Assembly: GCA_900556535.1 (NCBI GenBank) | Contig: USPI01000074.1 | Location: forward strand, 1-6,965 | DNA length: 6,965 nucleotides | Direction of reading: 5' to 3' | From: an uncultured Eubacteriales bacterium | GTDB taxonomy: Bacteria; Bacillota; Clostridia; Oscillospirales; Oscillospiraceae | In this document: piece after piece, positions 1 through 6,358 of the stretch | How positions within the stretch are numbered: the first letter of the stretch is position 1 | How the letters are laid out: each line of letters starts with the position of its first letter | Made by a program: the position numbers and the translations under genes | Notes under the pieces: model-generated | The model's database searches: none | Told to the model about the DNA's origin: nothing | What the model saw: only the letters and a program-made list of their open reading frames with translations

Positions 1-114
1 AAACCGCGGCGCGAGCTTTGCGGGGAAAAGCGCGGAGAATGCGCAATACCACAGCGTCTGCTGCGTGACGTTCATTATCAGATAAGCGAGCATATACAGG
101 GCTTGAGAGGTCAT
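1..114 (-). CDS. N-terminal fragment of an unrecognised, probably membrane-associated protein
   Basis: An open frame of 38 codons runs from an ATG at 112-114 off the left edge of the window. The peptide begins MTSQALYMLAYLIMNVTQQT and continues with hydrophobic and aromatic residues, then a basic stretch near PAKLAPRF. This fits a first membrane segment followed by a short cytoplasmic turn. The start is supported by AAAGGA (minus strand, 124-129) nine bases upstream and by a plausible sigma-A type promoter further up. It diverges from spoVT. I do not recognise the family. Polytopic sensor kinases of the GHKL type begin in a similar way, but 38 residues cannot decide that. It is real coding sequence more likely than not. 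Confidence 0.6.
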   Translation of the reverse strand, partial: MTSQALYMLAYLIMNVTQQTLWYCAFSALFPAKLAPRF

Positions 115-151
115 TCTTGCAGGTCCTTTACCGATATGGTTTATAGTATAT

Positions 152-179
152 ATCATACAGGAAATTGACAAAAATGCAA
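152..179 (-). promoter_or_regulatory. Putative sigma-A promoter for the left-edge minus-strand gene
   Basis: Read on the minus strand, TTGCAT (174-179) and TATGAT (152-157) are separated by 16 bases, close to the TTGACA/TATAAT consensus. A second overlapping choice is TTGTCA (166-171) with TACTAT (143-148) and a 17-base spacer. Either would start transcription about 20-35 bases before the ATG at 114 and leave room for its AAAGGA ribosome binding site. It lies back to back with, and partly overlaps, the plus-strand spoVT promoters. Confidence 0.5.
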
Positions 180-192
180 GTATTGACATAAT
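165..192 (+). promoter_or_regulatory. Putative sigma-A promoter P1 for spoVT
   Basis: A perfect -35 hexamer TTGACA (165-170) is followed after 16 bases by CATAAT (187-192), five of six bases matching the -10 consensus. The predicted start near 199 gives a 5' leader of about 130 bases before spoVT. This is a vegetative-type sequence, not an obvious forespore sigma-G one, although spoVT is under sigma-G in Bacillus subtilis. The assignment is by sequence match only. Confidence 0.5.
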
Positions 193-211
193 CAGCGCCT
201 CAAATTATACC
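183..211 (+). promoter_or_regulatory. Putative overlapping promoter P2 for spoVT
   Basis: A second perfect TTGACA (183-188) lies 18 bases after the first and is followed after 17 bases by TATACC (206-211). Its -35 overlaps the -10 of P1, so both cannot be occupied at once. The repeated heptamer ATTGACA (164-170 and 182-188) could instead be a direct-repeat operator. Confidence 0.4.
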
Positions 212-221
212 CCTCGGCGCG

Positions 222-249
222 GCGGAGCTTTAGCGCGAAAAAGCTCCGC
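222..249 (+). other. Hairpin in the leader region upstream of spoVT
   Basis: GCGGAGCTTT (222-231) is perfectly complementary to AAAGCTCCGC (240-249) with an 8-base loop, giving a 10-bp stem. It is followed on the plus strand by ACTTAAAATTTT rather than a run of T, so it is a poor intrinsic terminator. With transcription starting at P1 or P2 it would sit close to the 5' end of the spoVT mRNA, where it could protect the transcript or be part of leader control. The rest of the leader (250-317) shows no other structure that I can support. Confidence 0.5.
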
Positions 250-331
250 ACTTAAAATTTTCCGTCATCACATATTTTTTGCACGAATGCAGACAATATG
301 ACAGAAAACAAAAACACGGAGGATATGAGAT

Positions 332-868
332 ATGAAAGCAACAGGGATAGTACGACGCATCGACGACCTCGGCCGCGTGGTCATACCCAAGGAGATACGC
401 CGCACCATGCGTATCCGCGAGGGCGACCCGTTGGAGATATACACGGACCGCGACGGGGAGGTCATATTCAAAAAATATTCGCCCATCGGCGAGCTCGGCG
501 ACTTTGCCGGTCAGATATGCGAGAGCCTGCACAAAACGACCGACGGCATCGCCGCGGTGTGCGACCGCGACAGCGTCATTGCCGTGTCAGGTGCACCGAA
601 GCGCGAGCTGCTCGACAAGCGCATATCGCCCTCGCTCGAGCGCCTTATGAACGCAAGAAGTGCCGTGCGCTTTGAGGGCGGAAGTCCGGTGCACATAGCC
701 GACGGCGAGGATAAATACACCGCGAGCGTCGCCGCGCCCATACTCAGCGAGGGCGACGTGATGGGCTGCGTCCTGTTTGCCTCGGCAGACTCCGCACCGG
801 GCGGCGAGCTCGAATTTAAGCTCGCGCAGACCGTCGCAGCATTTCTCGGCAAGCAGATGGAAAGCTGA
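332..868 (+). CDS. spoVT: Stage V sporulation protein T (AbrB-type DNA-binding regulator with GAF-like domain)
   Basis: The 178-residue protein matches the usual SpoVT length and, from memory, is near-identical to Bacillus SpoVT over the first 50 residues. Residues 1-50 are the AbrB/MazE-type swapped-hairpin DNA-binding domain, with the diagnostic MKATGIVRRIDDLGRVVIPK and EIRRTMRIREGDPLEIY segments. Residues 56-178 are the more divergent GAF-like domain, ending FLGKQMES as SpoVT proteins do. In Bacillus it is a forespore regulator that adjusts sigma-G-dependent genes and spore germination properties. The ATG is set by GGAGG (318-322) nine bases upstream. It is flanked by its own promoter region and a hairpin terminator, so it is probably monocistronic. 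The usual Bacillus neighbours are not present here: a divergent hydrophobic-protein gene lies upstream and convergent genes downstream. Confidence 0.97.
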   Translation: MKATGIVRRIDDLGRVVIPKEIRRTMRIREGDPLEIYTDRDGEVIFKKYSPIGELGDFAGQICESLHKTTDGIAAVCDRDSVIAVSGAPKRELLDKRISPSLERLMNARSAVRFEGGSPVHIADGEDKYTASVAAPILSEGDVMGCVLFASADSAPGGELEFKLAQTVAAFLGKQMES

Positions 869-872
869 AACA

Positions 873-908
873 CCCCCGCAGTGCACAACGGCAGACGCAC
901 TGCGGGGG
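873..908 (+). terminator. Hairpin terminator between convergent genes
   Basis: CCCCCGCAGTGC (873-884) pairs perfectly with GCACTGCGGGGG (897-908) around a 12-base loop. The structure starts four bases after the spoVT stop and ends 13 bases before the stop of the convergent minus-strand gene. On the plus strand it is followed by CTTGATATTAT, on the minus strand by TGTTTCAGC. Both tails are only moderately T-rich, so it is best read as a shared bidirectional terminator whose efficiency on either side is uncertain. Confidence 0.8.
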
Positions 909-921
909 CTTGATATTATCA

Positions 922-3501
922 TCAGACCCTTGCGAGGAAGCACTCCTGACTTTCGACCTCGGAGTAGAGTATCGCACCGCCCTTGCCGAGATCGTAAACG
1001 CTTATGACCTGAGCCATGGGGTCGTCCGGCGCGGCTCCGACAAGCTCGGAATACACGTTTTCGCAGCTCTCGAGCAGCGCCTCGTCGAAGGTACAGCCGT
1101 TCTCTCCGGGGTAGAGCGCAACGTAAAATGTGCCCGCTTCGACGAGATCCTGGAAGAAGTGGCTGCCGTAGCTAAGCTCCGGGCGCAGTCCGCGGGAGGA
1201 ATACGCAAGCTCAACCATGCAGTCAAAGTGGTTTATCTCCATGAAATGCACCGGCACACCGAGGCTCGGCGTCGTTGTGCCCCAGCGACCGGGGCCGAGG
1301 AGCACGGTGCCCTCATCCTTGAGCAGAGCGTTGAGACGGCCGAGGCATCGCGCTATTTGATACTTGCGCTGCTCGGGCAGGGCGAGATAGGGCTCGACCT
1401 TTATCATGACGGCATAGCGCACCGGCAGACAGAGGTTGCCGCCCATGAAGCTGCCCTCGGTGCGGAAATATTTCTCTTTGATTTTCGGCATGACCCCTGC
1501 CTTGCCGATGCCGCGGGTCTGGAGCGGACGGCACTGGAGAAGATTGACGCGGTAGCTGCCGTCGGAGTCAAAATTGCAGGCGTATTCGATATCGACGGGA
1601 TAGTTGTATTTCTCCTCAAGCAGCCGCATGGTCTCGGTCATAACGTCGGTGAAGTCGGTGCTGCCGAGCAGCTTGCGGAAGTTGAGGATATCCGGAGCTT
1701 CGCTTTCGGGAATGCCCAGCTCGCGGAAGCGCGCGGCGGTGGGGTAGTCGCGCTCCATGAAAAGCGAGGGGTCGGTCTTGAGCTCACGCTTGTCGACCGC
1801 GCTGAGGTCTGCTGTGACGAATTCGTTGCGTATAAGATCGATCGCGTCTATCTTATGCTGCGAGTATTTGTACTCATCGCCGTATGCGACCATGGGCGGC
1901 GCCTTGGGGTCATCCATGCTCAGCAGACGGGCGTAATCGTCGGCCTCGCGGTCTACCGCGCGCGTGCCCATGCCGAACACGAGGCGCAGCATACCCTTGT
2001 TCTGAGCCGAGGCGTTCTGACGGTTCAGATAGAGGTTTTTCGAGTGCCCGACGCCGGCAATGTGAGGATAGTAATAGTCGCCGTGAACGTCACCGCACAC
2101 GCGCATGACCAGCAGCGCCATCTGCTCATCGCGGTCGAGAAGGTTGCGCTCGGCACGGTAGCGAATAGCCTCGGGGTTGACGGTGCTCGCATAGACTTGC
2201 TTGACCGCCTTTTCGAACACCTCATAGCGCTCTGCGAGGCTGCCCTGATTCGGGCAGAAAACGCTCTCATATTTTCCCGCGAAGGCGTTGCCGAAGCCGT
2301 CCTCGAGGATGGAGCTTGAGCGCACTATGATCGGGGACTGACCGAAATATTCGAGCATGGAGAGAAACTGCTCCTTGACGCCGGGGGTGAAGGTGCCGTT
2401 TAACAGCATTTCGCGGATCTCCGGAGCGCACTCCATGTAGTCGTCGGCGTTTATCATCCTCACGCGCGGTGCCCAGATCCCGCTCTGCACGGCGTAGGTG
2501 TAAAATACGTCCGCGCCGATATAATACGAATCGTGCGGCTCGATGCGCGCCTTGTACAGCTCCGGCGCCTCATCGCGCAGAATATTTCGCGCAAGCAGCA
2601 TACCTGCCGCCTTGCCGCCGATGCAGCCGGTGCCTATCTCACGGTTTTTGATGTACATGAGGTCCTTCATGCTGAAATACTTGCGGCACAGCTCGAGGCG
2701 CGTCGGCTCATTGCCGAGGAGACAGCGCATGATGTTGTCCTTGAGCTCCAGCCCCTCCGGATCGGATGGGTCGGGCGCGTCGGGGTCTATCGCGTCAAAC
2801 ATACTGTTCCAGCAGTCGCGCCGCTCTCCGGTTTGGGTGAAGCGCTCGAATATTGCGTAGTTGTCCGCGCTCGAGGTGAGCGTTTGGCAGCGCGTACCGC
2901 TTATCCTCAGCGGGAAGTAGGTGGTGGCGGTTTTCCTGCCGCGCAGCTTGATGGGGTGGATGTAAACGCTGCCGTTAAGGGTGCGGATATTCATGAGCAG
3001 CGGCGCCTCGCGGCGTATGCGCGATATGGTCTCGTAGGTGTGCTTTTCGTAGTCGATCGGCTGATATGCGATGGCATGACGGCGAATAAGAAACGGGTTT
3101 ATGAGCAGAAAAAAGTTCGCTATCATGAGGTCGGAAAACCAGTATTTTTGAAGCTCGGAAAGGCAGTCGAACACGAAAAACGTGCCCTGCGGCTCTCTGT
3201 CGATTATCCTGTGCACCTGCACGGCGAAGGTCTCAAAGCCGACGCGCGGGTCGAGTGCGTATTCCTGGGCGTTTGCCCCGCCCTCGCATAGTGCGCGCGT
3301 GTCCATGATCTCATCATGGTCGCCGAAGCGCAGGTAAACTATGCGCTTGCCCTGCCGCGCAATGTTTGTCACAAAGCGCGTCGCAACGTACATATAGTCG
3401 CTTATGTGCTCGCACTGCCATACGACTGTGTCGCCCGGACGCAGAAAATCCACTGCCTCGTCAAGCCCGTCGATGCCGGTGCTTATGCGTTTTTCATCCA
3501 T
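922..3501 (-). CDS. PEP synthase-type ATP-binding domain protein with degenerate KaiC/RecA-like N-terminus
   Basis: This is an 859-residue protein with no signal peptide or membrane segment. Residues 5-120 resemble a KaiC/RecA-like domain: STGIDGLDE (7-15), PGD (22-24) and a Walker B-like strand GTFFVFD (106-112). The P-loop position reads CEHISDYMY, with no GKT/GKS. Residues 290-660 carry PEP synthase/pyruvate phosphate dikinase ATP-grasp signatures: GGKAAGM (295-301), IIVRSSSILED (391-401), FAGKYES (407-413) and LLQCRPL (654-660). The part after 665 contains GPGRWGTTTPSLGVPV (736-751) and GSHFFQDL (779-786) instead of the phospho-histidine swivel (GGxxxHxxI) and PEP barrel, neither of which I can find. 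Similar proteins exist in other bacteria under the broad name PEP/pyruvate-binding domain protein; their reaction is unknown to me. The ATG has AGGAGG (minus strand, 3509-3514) seven bases upstream. It lies downstream of htrA across a terminator. ATP binding is likely; PEP synthesis is not supported. Confidence 0.88.
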   Translation of the reverse strand: MDEKRISTGIDGLDEAVDFLRPGDTVVWQCEHISDYMYVATRFVTNIARQGKRIVYLRFGDHDEIMDTRALCEGGANAQEYALDPRVGFETFAVQVHRIIDREPQGTFFVFDCLSELQKYWFSDLMIANFFLLINPFLIRRHAIAYQPIDYEKHTYETISRIRREAPLLMNIRTLNGSVYIHPIKLRGRKTATTYFPLRISGTRCQTLTSSADNYAIFERFTQTGERRDCWNSMFDAIDPDAPDPSDPEGLELKDNIMRCLLGNEPTRLELCRKYFSMKDLMYIKNREIGTGCIGGKAAGMLLARNILRDEAPELYKARIEPHDSYYIGADVFYTYAVQSGIWAPRVRMINADDYMECAPEIREMLLNGTFTPGVKEQFLSMLEYFGQSPIIVRSSSILEDGFGNAFAGKYESVFCPNQGSLAERYEVFEKAVKQVYASTVNPEAIRYRAERNLLDRDEQMALLVMRVCGDVHGDYYYPHIAGVGHSKNLYLNRQNASAQNKGMLRLVFGMGTRAVDREADDYARLLSMDDPKAPPMVAYGDEYKYSQHKIDAIDLIRNEFVTADLSAVDKRELKTDPSLFMERDYPTAARFRELGIPESEAPDILNFRKLLGSTDFTDVMTETMRLLEEKYNYPVDIEYACNFDSDGSYRVNLLQCRPLQTRGIGKAGVMPKIKEKYFRTEGSFMGGNLCLPVRYAVMIKVEPYLALPEQRKYQIARCLGRLNALLKDEGTVLLGPGRWGTTTPSLGVPVHFMEINHFDCMVELAYSSRGLRPELSYGSHFFQDLVEAGTFYVALYPGENGCTFDEALLESCENVYSELVGAAPDDPMAQVISVYDLGKGGAILYSEVESQECFLARV

Positions 3502-3508
3502 ACTTTTG

Positions 3509-3514
3509 CCTCCT
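3509..3514 (-). promoter_or_regulatory. Ribosome binding site adjoining the htrA terminator
   Basis: Minus-strand AGGAGG is seven bases before the ATG at 3501 and fixes the start of the 859-residue protein. It begins only five bases after the U-tract of the htrA terminator. A TATAAT string (3515-3520, minus strand) lies between them. It has no partner -35 at a normal distance and would start transcription inside this site, so I do not call it a promoter. Confidence 0.85.
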
Positions 3515-3519
3515 ATTAT

Positions 3520-3561
3520 AAAAAAGAGCTATCAAATCGTACGATTCAATAGCTCTTTTTT
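3520..3561 (-). terminator. Intrinsic terminator of htrA
   Basis: On the minus strand GAGCTATTGAATC (3543-3555) pairs with GATTTGATAGCTC (3526-3538) around GTAC, followed by six T residues (3520-3525). Two adjacent positions pair as U-G and G-U only in minus-strand RNA. In plus-strand RNA they would be C-A mismatches, so the stem is continuous (13 bp) only for the htrA transcript. It begins a few bases after the htrA stop and ends five bases before the AGGAGG of the next gene. Confidence 0.85.
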
Positions 3562-3567
3562 GCGTGC

Positions 3568-4845
3568 CTATTTACTGCCCATGTCGCTTGCGTCCATGAG
3601 CTTTACGTTTGCTGTGAAGGTCTTGCCGTCGCGCCAGACGGTGAATTCGATGCTGTCGCCTATCTTGAGACCCTCCTTGGCCTCCGTCACGGCCTGAGTC
3701 GTGAAGGCGTCCTTGCCGTTTACCGCGACAATGATGTCGCCGGCCTCTATGCCCTGCTTTTCGGCGTCCGAGCCCGCGGTGACGTAGCTGACGTACAGCC
3801 CCTGCGGAATGTCGTAGTATTTCGCGGCGTATTCGGACACGGGGCCGACGGTCACGCCGATGGTGATGCGTCCCGTGACCTTGCCGTCGGCTATGAGCGC
3901 CGAGACGATGCTCTTGACGGTGTCCGACGGGATGGCGAAGCCGAGCCCCTCTATACCGGAGCCGAGGTTTGAGATCATCTTCATGTTCGTGATGCCGACG
4001 ACCTGACCGCGCTCGTTAAAAAGCGGGCCGCCGGAGTTGCCCTCGTTAATGGAGGCATCGGTCTGAATGAGCGACATGGTGGTGCCGTTGTAGCTTATCT
4101 CGCGGTTGAGCGCCGAGACGATGCCGCGCGTCATGGTGAGGCTCAGATTCTGACCGAGGGGATTGCCGATCGCGGCAACGCTGTCGCCGACGCTGAGCGT
4201 TGAGCTCGAGGCAAACTCGGCTGCGGGCAGCCCCGCGGCGTCGATCTTCAAAAGCGCAACGTCGCTCGATGCGTCAAAGCCGACGAGCAGTGCGTCATAT
4301 TCCTTGCCGCCGGAGAGCACGACCTTAGCCGTCTCGCCGCCGTCGATGACGTGGGTGTTCGTGATGATGTAGCCGTTTTCCGAGGCGATAACGCCTGTGC
4401 CCCAGGCGAAATAATCGTTATCCGAGCCCTTAAAGACCTTGATGCCGACGACCGAGGGCGAGCACTTTTCATAGATGGTGCTGAAATCCAGAGCGCCGGA
4501 GCCTGCGCCCATGCGCAGGGTGAGGCTTCCGCGGTCGGAGACCGTGGGCAGCTTGACATCCACGGCCGAGGTCGGTGTGCTGCCGCCGTAGACCCTGTCC
4601 ATGTAGTCGTGCCAGTCCTTCGGATTGCCGTCGTCGTTAAATTCGGTCACTCTTGCACCGAGACCGAGGAGTACGAATACGACGCTCGCGGCGACTATGA
4701 GAAGGCAGATTATAAGCGCCGTGATGCGCGTGTTTTTCATGCGCGGCGGGGGAGTGGCGGGAGCGCCCGACTGCACCGCGCTGCCTGTGCGCGGTACGGC
4801 GTTCGGCCTGTACCAGCCGCTGCTTTTACTGTCATACCAGCTCAT
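3568..4845 (-). CDS. htrA: Membrane-anchored HtrA/DegP-family serine protease with one PDZ domain
   Basis: This 425-residue S1C protease probably degrades or refolds damaged proteins on the outer face of the membrane. Residues 1-38 are a Pro- and aromatic-rich cytoplasmic tail. Residues 41-62 form a single membrane segment with no obvious signal peptidase site, so it is likely anchored with the protease outside. The trypsin-like domain spans about 120-320 with the full triad: His165 in TNTHVI, Asp195 in SSDVALLK and Ser271 in EGNSGGP. A single PDZ domain (about 328-415) contains GIEAGDIIVAVNG. Size and layout are typical of Gram-positive HtrA/YyxA proteins. The ATG is preceded by GGAGG (minus strand, 4851-4855) five bases upstream. 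It starts 30 bases after the sensor kinase stop, so it is probably in the same transcript, and it ends at a strong terminator. This arrangement recalls CssRS-controlled htrA of Bacillus, but regulation by the adjacent system is inferred. Confidence 0.95.
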   Translation of the reverse strand: MSWYDSKSSGWYRPNAVPRTGSAVQSGAPATPPPRMKNTRITALIICLLIVAASVVFVLLGLGARVTEFNDDGNPKDWHDYMDRVYGGSTPTSAVDVKLPTVSDRGSLTLRMGAGSGALDFSTIYEKCSPSVVGIKVFKGSDNDYFAWGTGVIASENGYIITNTHVIDGGETAKVVLSGGKEYDALLVGFDASSDVALLKIDAAGLPAAEFASSSTLSVGDSVAAIGNPLGQNLSLTMTRGIVSALNREISYNGTTMSLIQTDASINEGNSGGPLFNERGQVVGITNMKMISNLGSGIEGLGFAIPSDTVKSIVSALIADGKVTGRITIGVTVGPVSEYAAKYYDIPQGLYVSYVTAGSDAEKQGIEAGDIIVAVNGKDAFTTQAVTEAKEGLKIGDSIEFTVWRDGKTFTANVKLMDASDMGSK

Positions 4846-4875
4846 ACGAGCCTCCGTTCTGCCGCTGCGAGGCGG

Positions 4876-6342
4876 CTATTTGCGTTCGGTTTTTTCCTTT
4901 TTGCTTTCCTTCTTGACTGCCGGAGCCAGCGGCAGGGTGAACACGAAAACGGTCACACCGTCGCGGCTTGACACCGCGACATCCTCGCCGTGGCTGTTGA
5001 GTATCTTCTTGACCAGATACAGCCCCAGCCCGACGCCGTCCTTATCCATGCTGCGCGAGCGGTCGGACTTATGGAAGCGGTCGAAGATATACGGCAGGTC
5101 GTCCTCGGGGATGGGCTCGCCGACATTTTTGACCGAAACGTATGCCTTGTTGCCCTTTTTGTAGAGCTTTATCGTGACGGTGCTGCCGGGGGAGGCGAAT
5201 TTCATGGCGTTGTCGGTGAGGTTATATATGACCTGCGTTATCGAGTCGCGCTCGGCAAGGACGATGATGGGATCCTCGGGGAGTTGCGGGTCAACGTCAA
5301 GCTGCTTCTCCTTTGCGCGGCTTTCAAAGCTCAAAAGGCATTGCAGCAGAAGCTCGGACAGGTCAAATCTCGTGCGCTTTGAAAAATCGACAGCGTCGCT
5401 CTCAGCCTGACTGAGGTTTAGCATATTGCGTACAAGGCGCGAGAGCCTGCGCGTTTCATCGGCTATTTTATGCAGGTATTTGTCCTCCTGCTCGCGCGGT
5501 ATCGTGCCGTCAAGTATGCCGTCGGCAAAGCCGGCGATCGTCGTCATCGGGGTACGCAGCTCGTGGGAGATGTTCGCAATGAACTCCTGACGCTTGTTGT
5601 CGCTGCGTTCGAGCGAGTCCGCCATGAGGTTAAACGAGTCGAGCAGCGTGCCTATCTCGTCGTCACGCCCCTCCTTGTTCTTGACGCGGATGGAGAAATC
5701 GCCGAGTGCGAATTTCCGCGCGGCAAGCGAGAGCTCGTCAAGCGGCTCCGCCATTTTCTTCGAGTAGATAAGGCTCATGAGCATCGCAACGAGCATGACC
5801 GCCACTGCGACCGCAAGCACGACGCCGAGGAAGGTCTGCCAGCCGCTCATAATGTCGATGCTGTCCGTGGAAACAAAAACGTAGCCCAGAAGCTCGCCGC
5901 CGGAATTTATCGGCTTTGCGACGACGTACTGCTGCTCTGGATAGAAACCCATGAGCGTCGTGAGACTGTCGATATCGCCGCCCGTTTCGAGCGCCGTTAT
6001 GACCGACTCGTCAAGCTGCTTGCCCAGATGCTTCGGGCAATAGAGCGTCAAATCGGAACAGGACAGTACAAGACCGTCCTGATCGCAGATGAATATATGG
6101 CTGTTTGTGACCTTTGCGATCGGGCTTATCGTCAGGCGCAGGTTCCAGCTTCCGAGCGACTCCTCCTTGCTCATGGCAAGCGCGGAGCGCACGACCTCGT
6201 CGGCGCTGGCGCTCATTCTCTCGCGCGTGCTGCTTATAAGATAGCTGCGGCCGAGGAAAAAGAACGCTGCGCCGATGATGGCGAACGAGAAAAACACCAA
6301 CAGTGCCGTCGCAAGAAAATTGCGTAAGTATATGCTCTTCAT
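4876..6342 (-). CDS. Membrane sensor histidine kinase (HAMP, HisKA, HATPase_c)
   Basis: The 488-residue kinase has membrane segments at about 10-31 and 169-193 enclosing an outside domain of about 137 residues that is PAS/Cache-like in pattern (HIFICDQDGLVLSCSD). A HAMP linker spans about 190-245. The HisKA dimerisation helix carries phospho-acceptor His260 in FIANISHELRTPM. In the ATPase domain the N box is NLTDNAMKF (374-382), the F-like box is YIFDRFHKSDRSR (418-430) and the G2 box is GVGLGLYLVKKI (436-447). The G1 box reads NVGEPIP (406-412) rather than DxGxGIP. I recall similar NTGxxIP forms in other clostridial kinases, so it is probably active. The last 13 residues are mostly Lys and Glu. 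Three Cys (86, 95, 102) sit in the sensor domain. It starts 16 bases after the response regulator stop, with a weak AAGGGA-like ribosome site, and is clearly its partner. The signal is unknown; location before htrA suggests envelope or secretion stress. Confidence 0.95.
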   Translation of the reverse strand: MKSIYLRNFLATALLVFFSFAIIGAAFFFLGRSYLISSTRERMSASADEVVRSALAMSKEESLGSWNLRLTISPIAKVTNSHIFICDQDGLVLSCSDLTLYCPKHLGKQLDESVITALETGGDIDSLTTLMGFYPEQQYVVAKPINSGGELLGYVFVSTDSIDIMSGWQTFLGVVLAVAVAVMLVAMLMSLIYSKKMAEPLDELSLAARKFALGDFSIRVKNKEGRDDEIGTLLDSFNLMADSLERSDNKRQEFIANISHELRTPMTTIAGFADGILDGTIPREQEDKYLHKIADETRRLSRLVRNMLNLSQAESDAVDFSKRTRFDLSELLLQCLLSFESRAKEKQLDVDPQLPEDPIIVLAERDSITQVIYNLTDNAMKFASPGSTVTIKLYKKGNKAYVSVKNVGEPIPEDDLPYIFDRFHKSDRSRSMDKDGVGLGLYLVKKILNSHGEDVAVSSRDGVTVFVFTLPLAPAVKKESKKEKTERK

Positions 6343-6358
6343 ACAGAGCTTTCCCTTC

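Noticed and set aside
271..278. CATATTTT resembling a sporulation sigma-E/K or sigma-G -10 element upstream of spoVT
   Set aside because: No matching -35 element is found at the correct distance, and such short AT-rich strings arise readily in this leader.
298..675. A plus-strand frame starting just upstream of spoVT in another phase
   Set aside because: Its product is Arg/His-rich low-complexity sequence, it overlaps spoVT out of frame, and the GGAGG at 318-322 serves the spoVT ATG.
910..2319. A 469-codon plus-strand open frame opposite the PEP synthase-like gene
   Set aside because: It is fully antisense to a gene with clear domain motifs and a strong ribosome binding site. Its translation shows no recognisable motif and is Ala/Val/Glu/Arg-rich, as expected from the reverse of GC-rich codons.
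2533..3291. A 252-codon plus-strand open frame
   Set aside because: It lies entirely within the minus-strand 859-residue gene and has no recognisable domain.
3515..3520. Perfect minus-strand TATAAT between the htrA terminator and the next gene
   Set aside because: No -35-like hexamer lies 16-18 bases upstream, and the predicted start would fall inside the ribosome binding site. The string arises from the end of the U-tract.
4861..4876. Small inverted repeat GCCGC/GCGGC between the kinase and htrA
   Set aside because: It has only five base pairs, overlaps the kinase stop codon and lacks a T-run, so it is not supported as a terminator or processing site.
5470..6327. A 285-codon plus-strand open frame opposite the sensor kinase
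   Set aside because: Antisense shadow of a well-supported kinase gene. It has Arg/Ala/His-rich composition, no motif and no convincing ribosome binding site.
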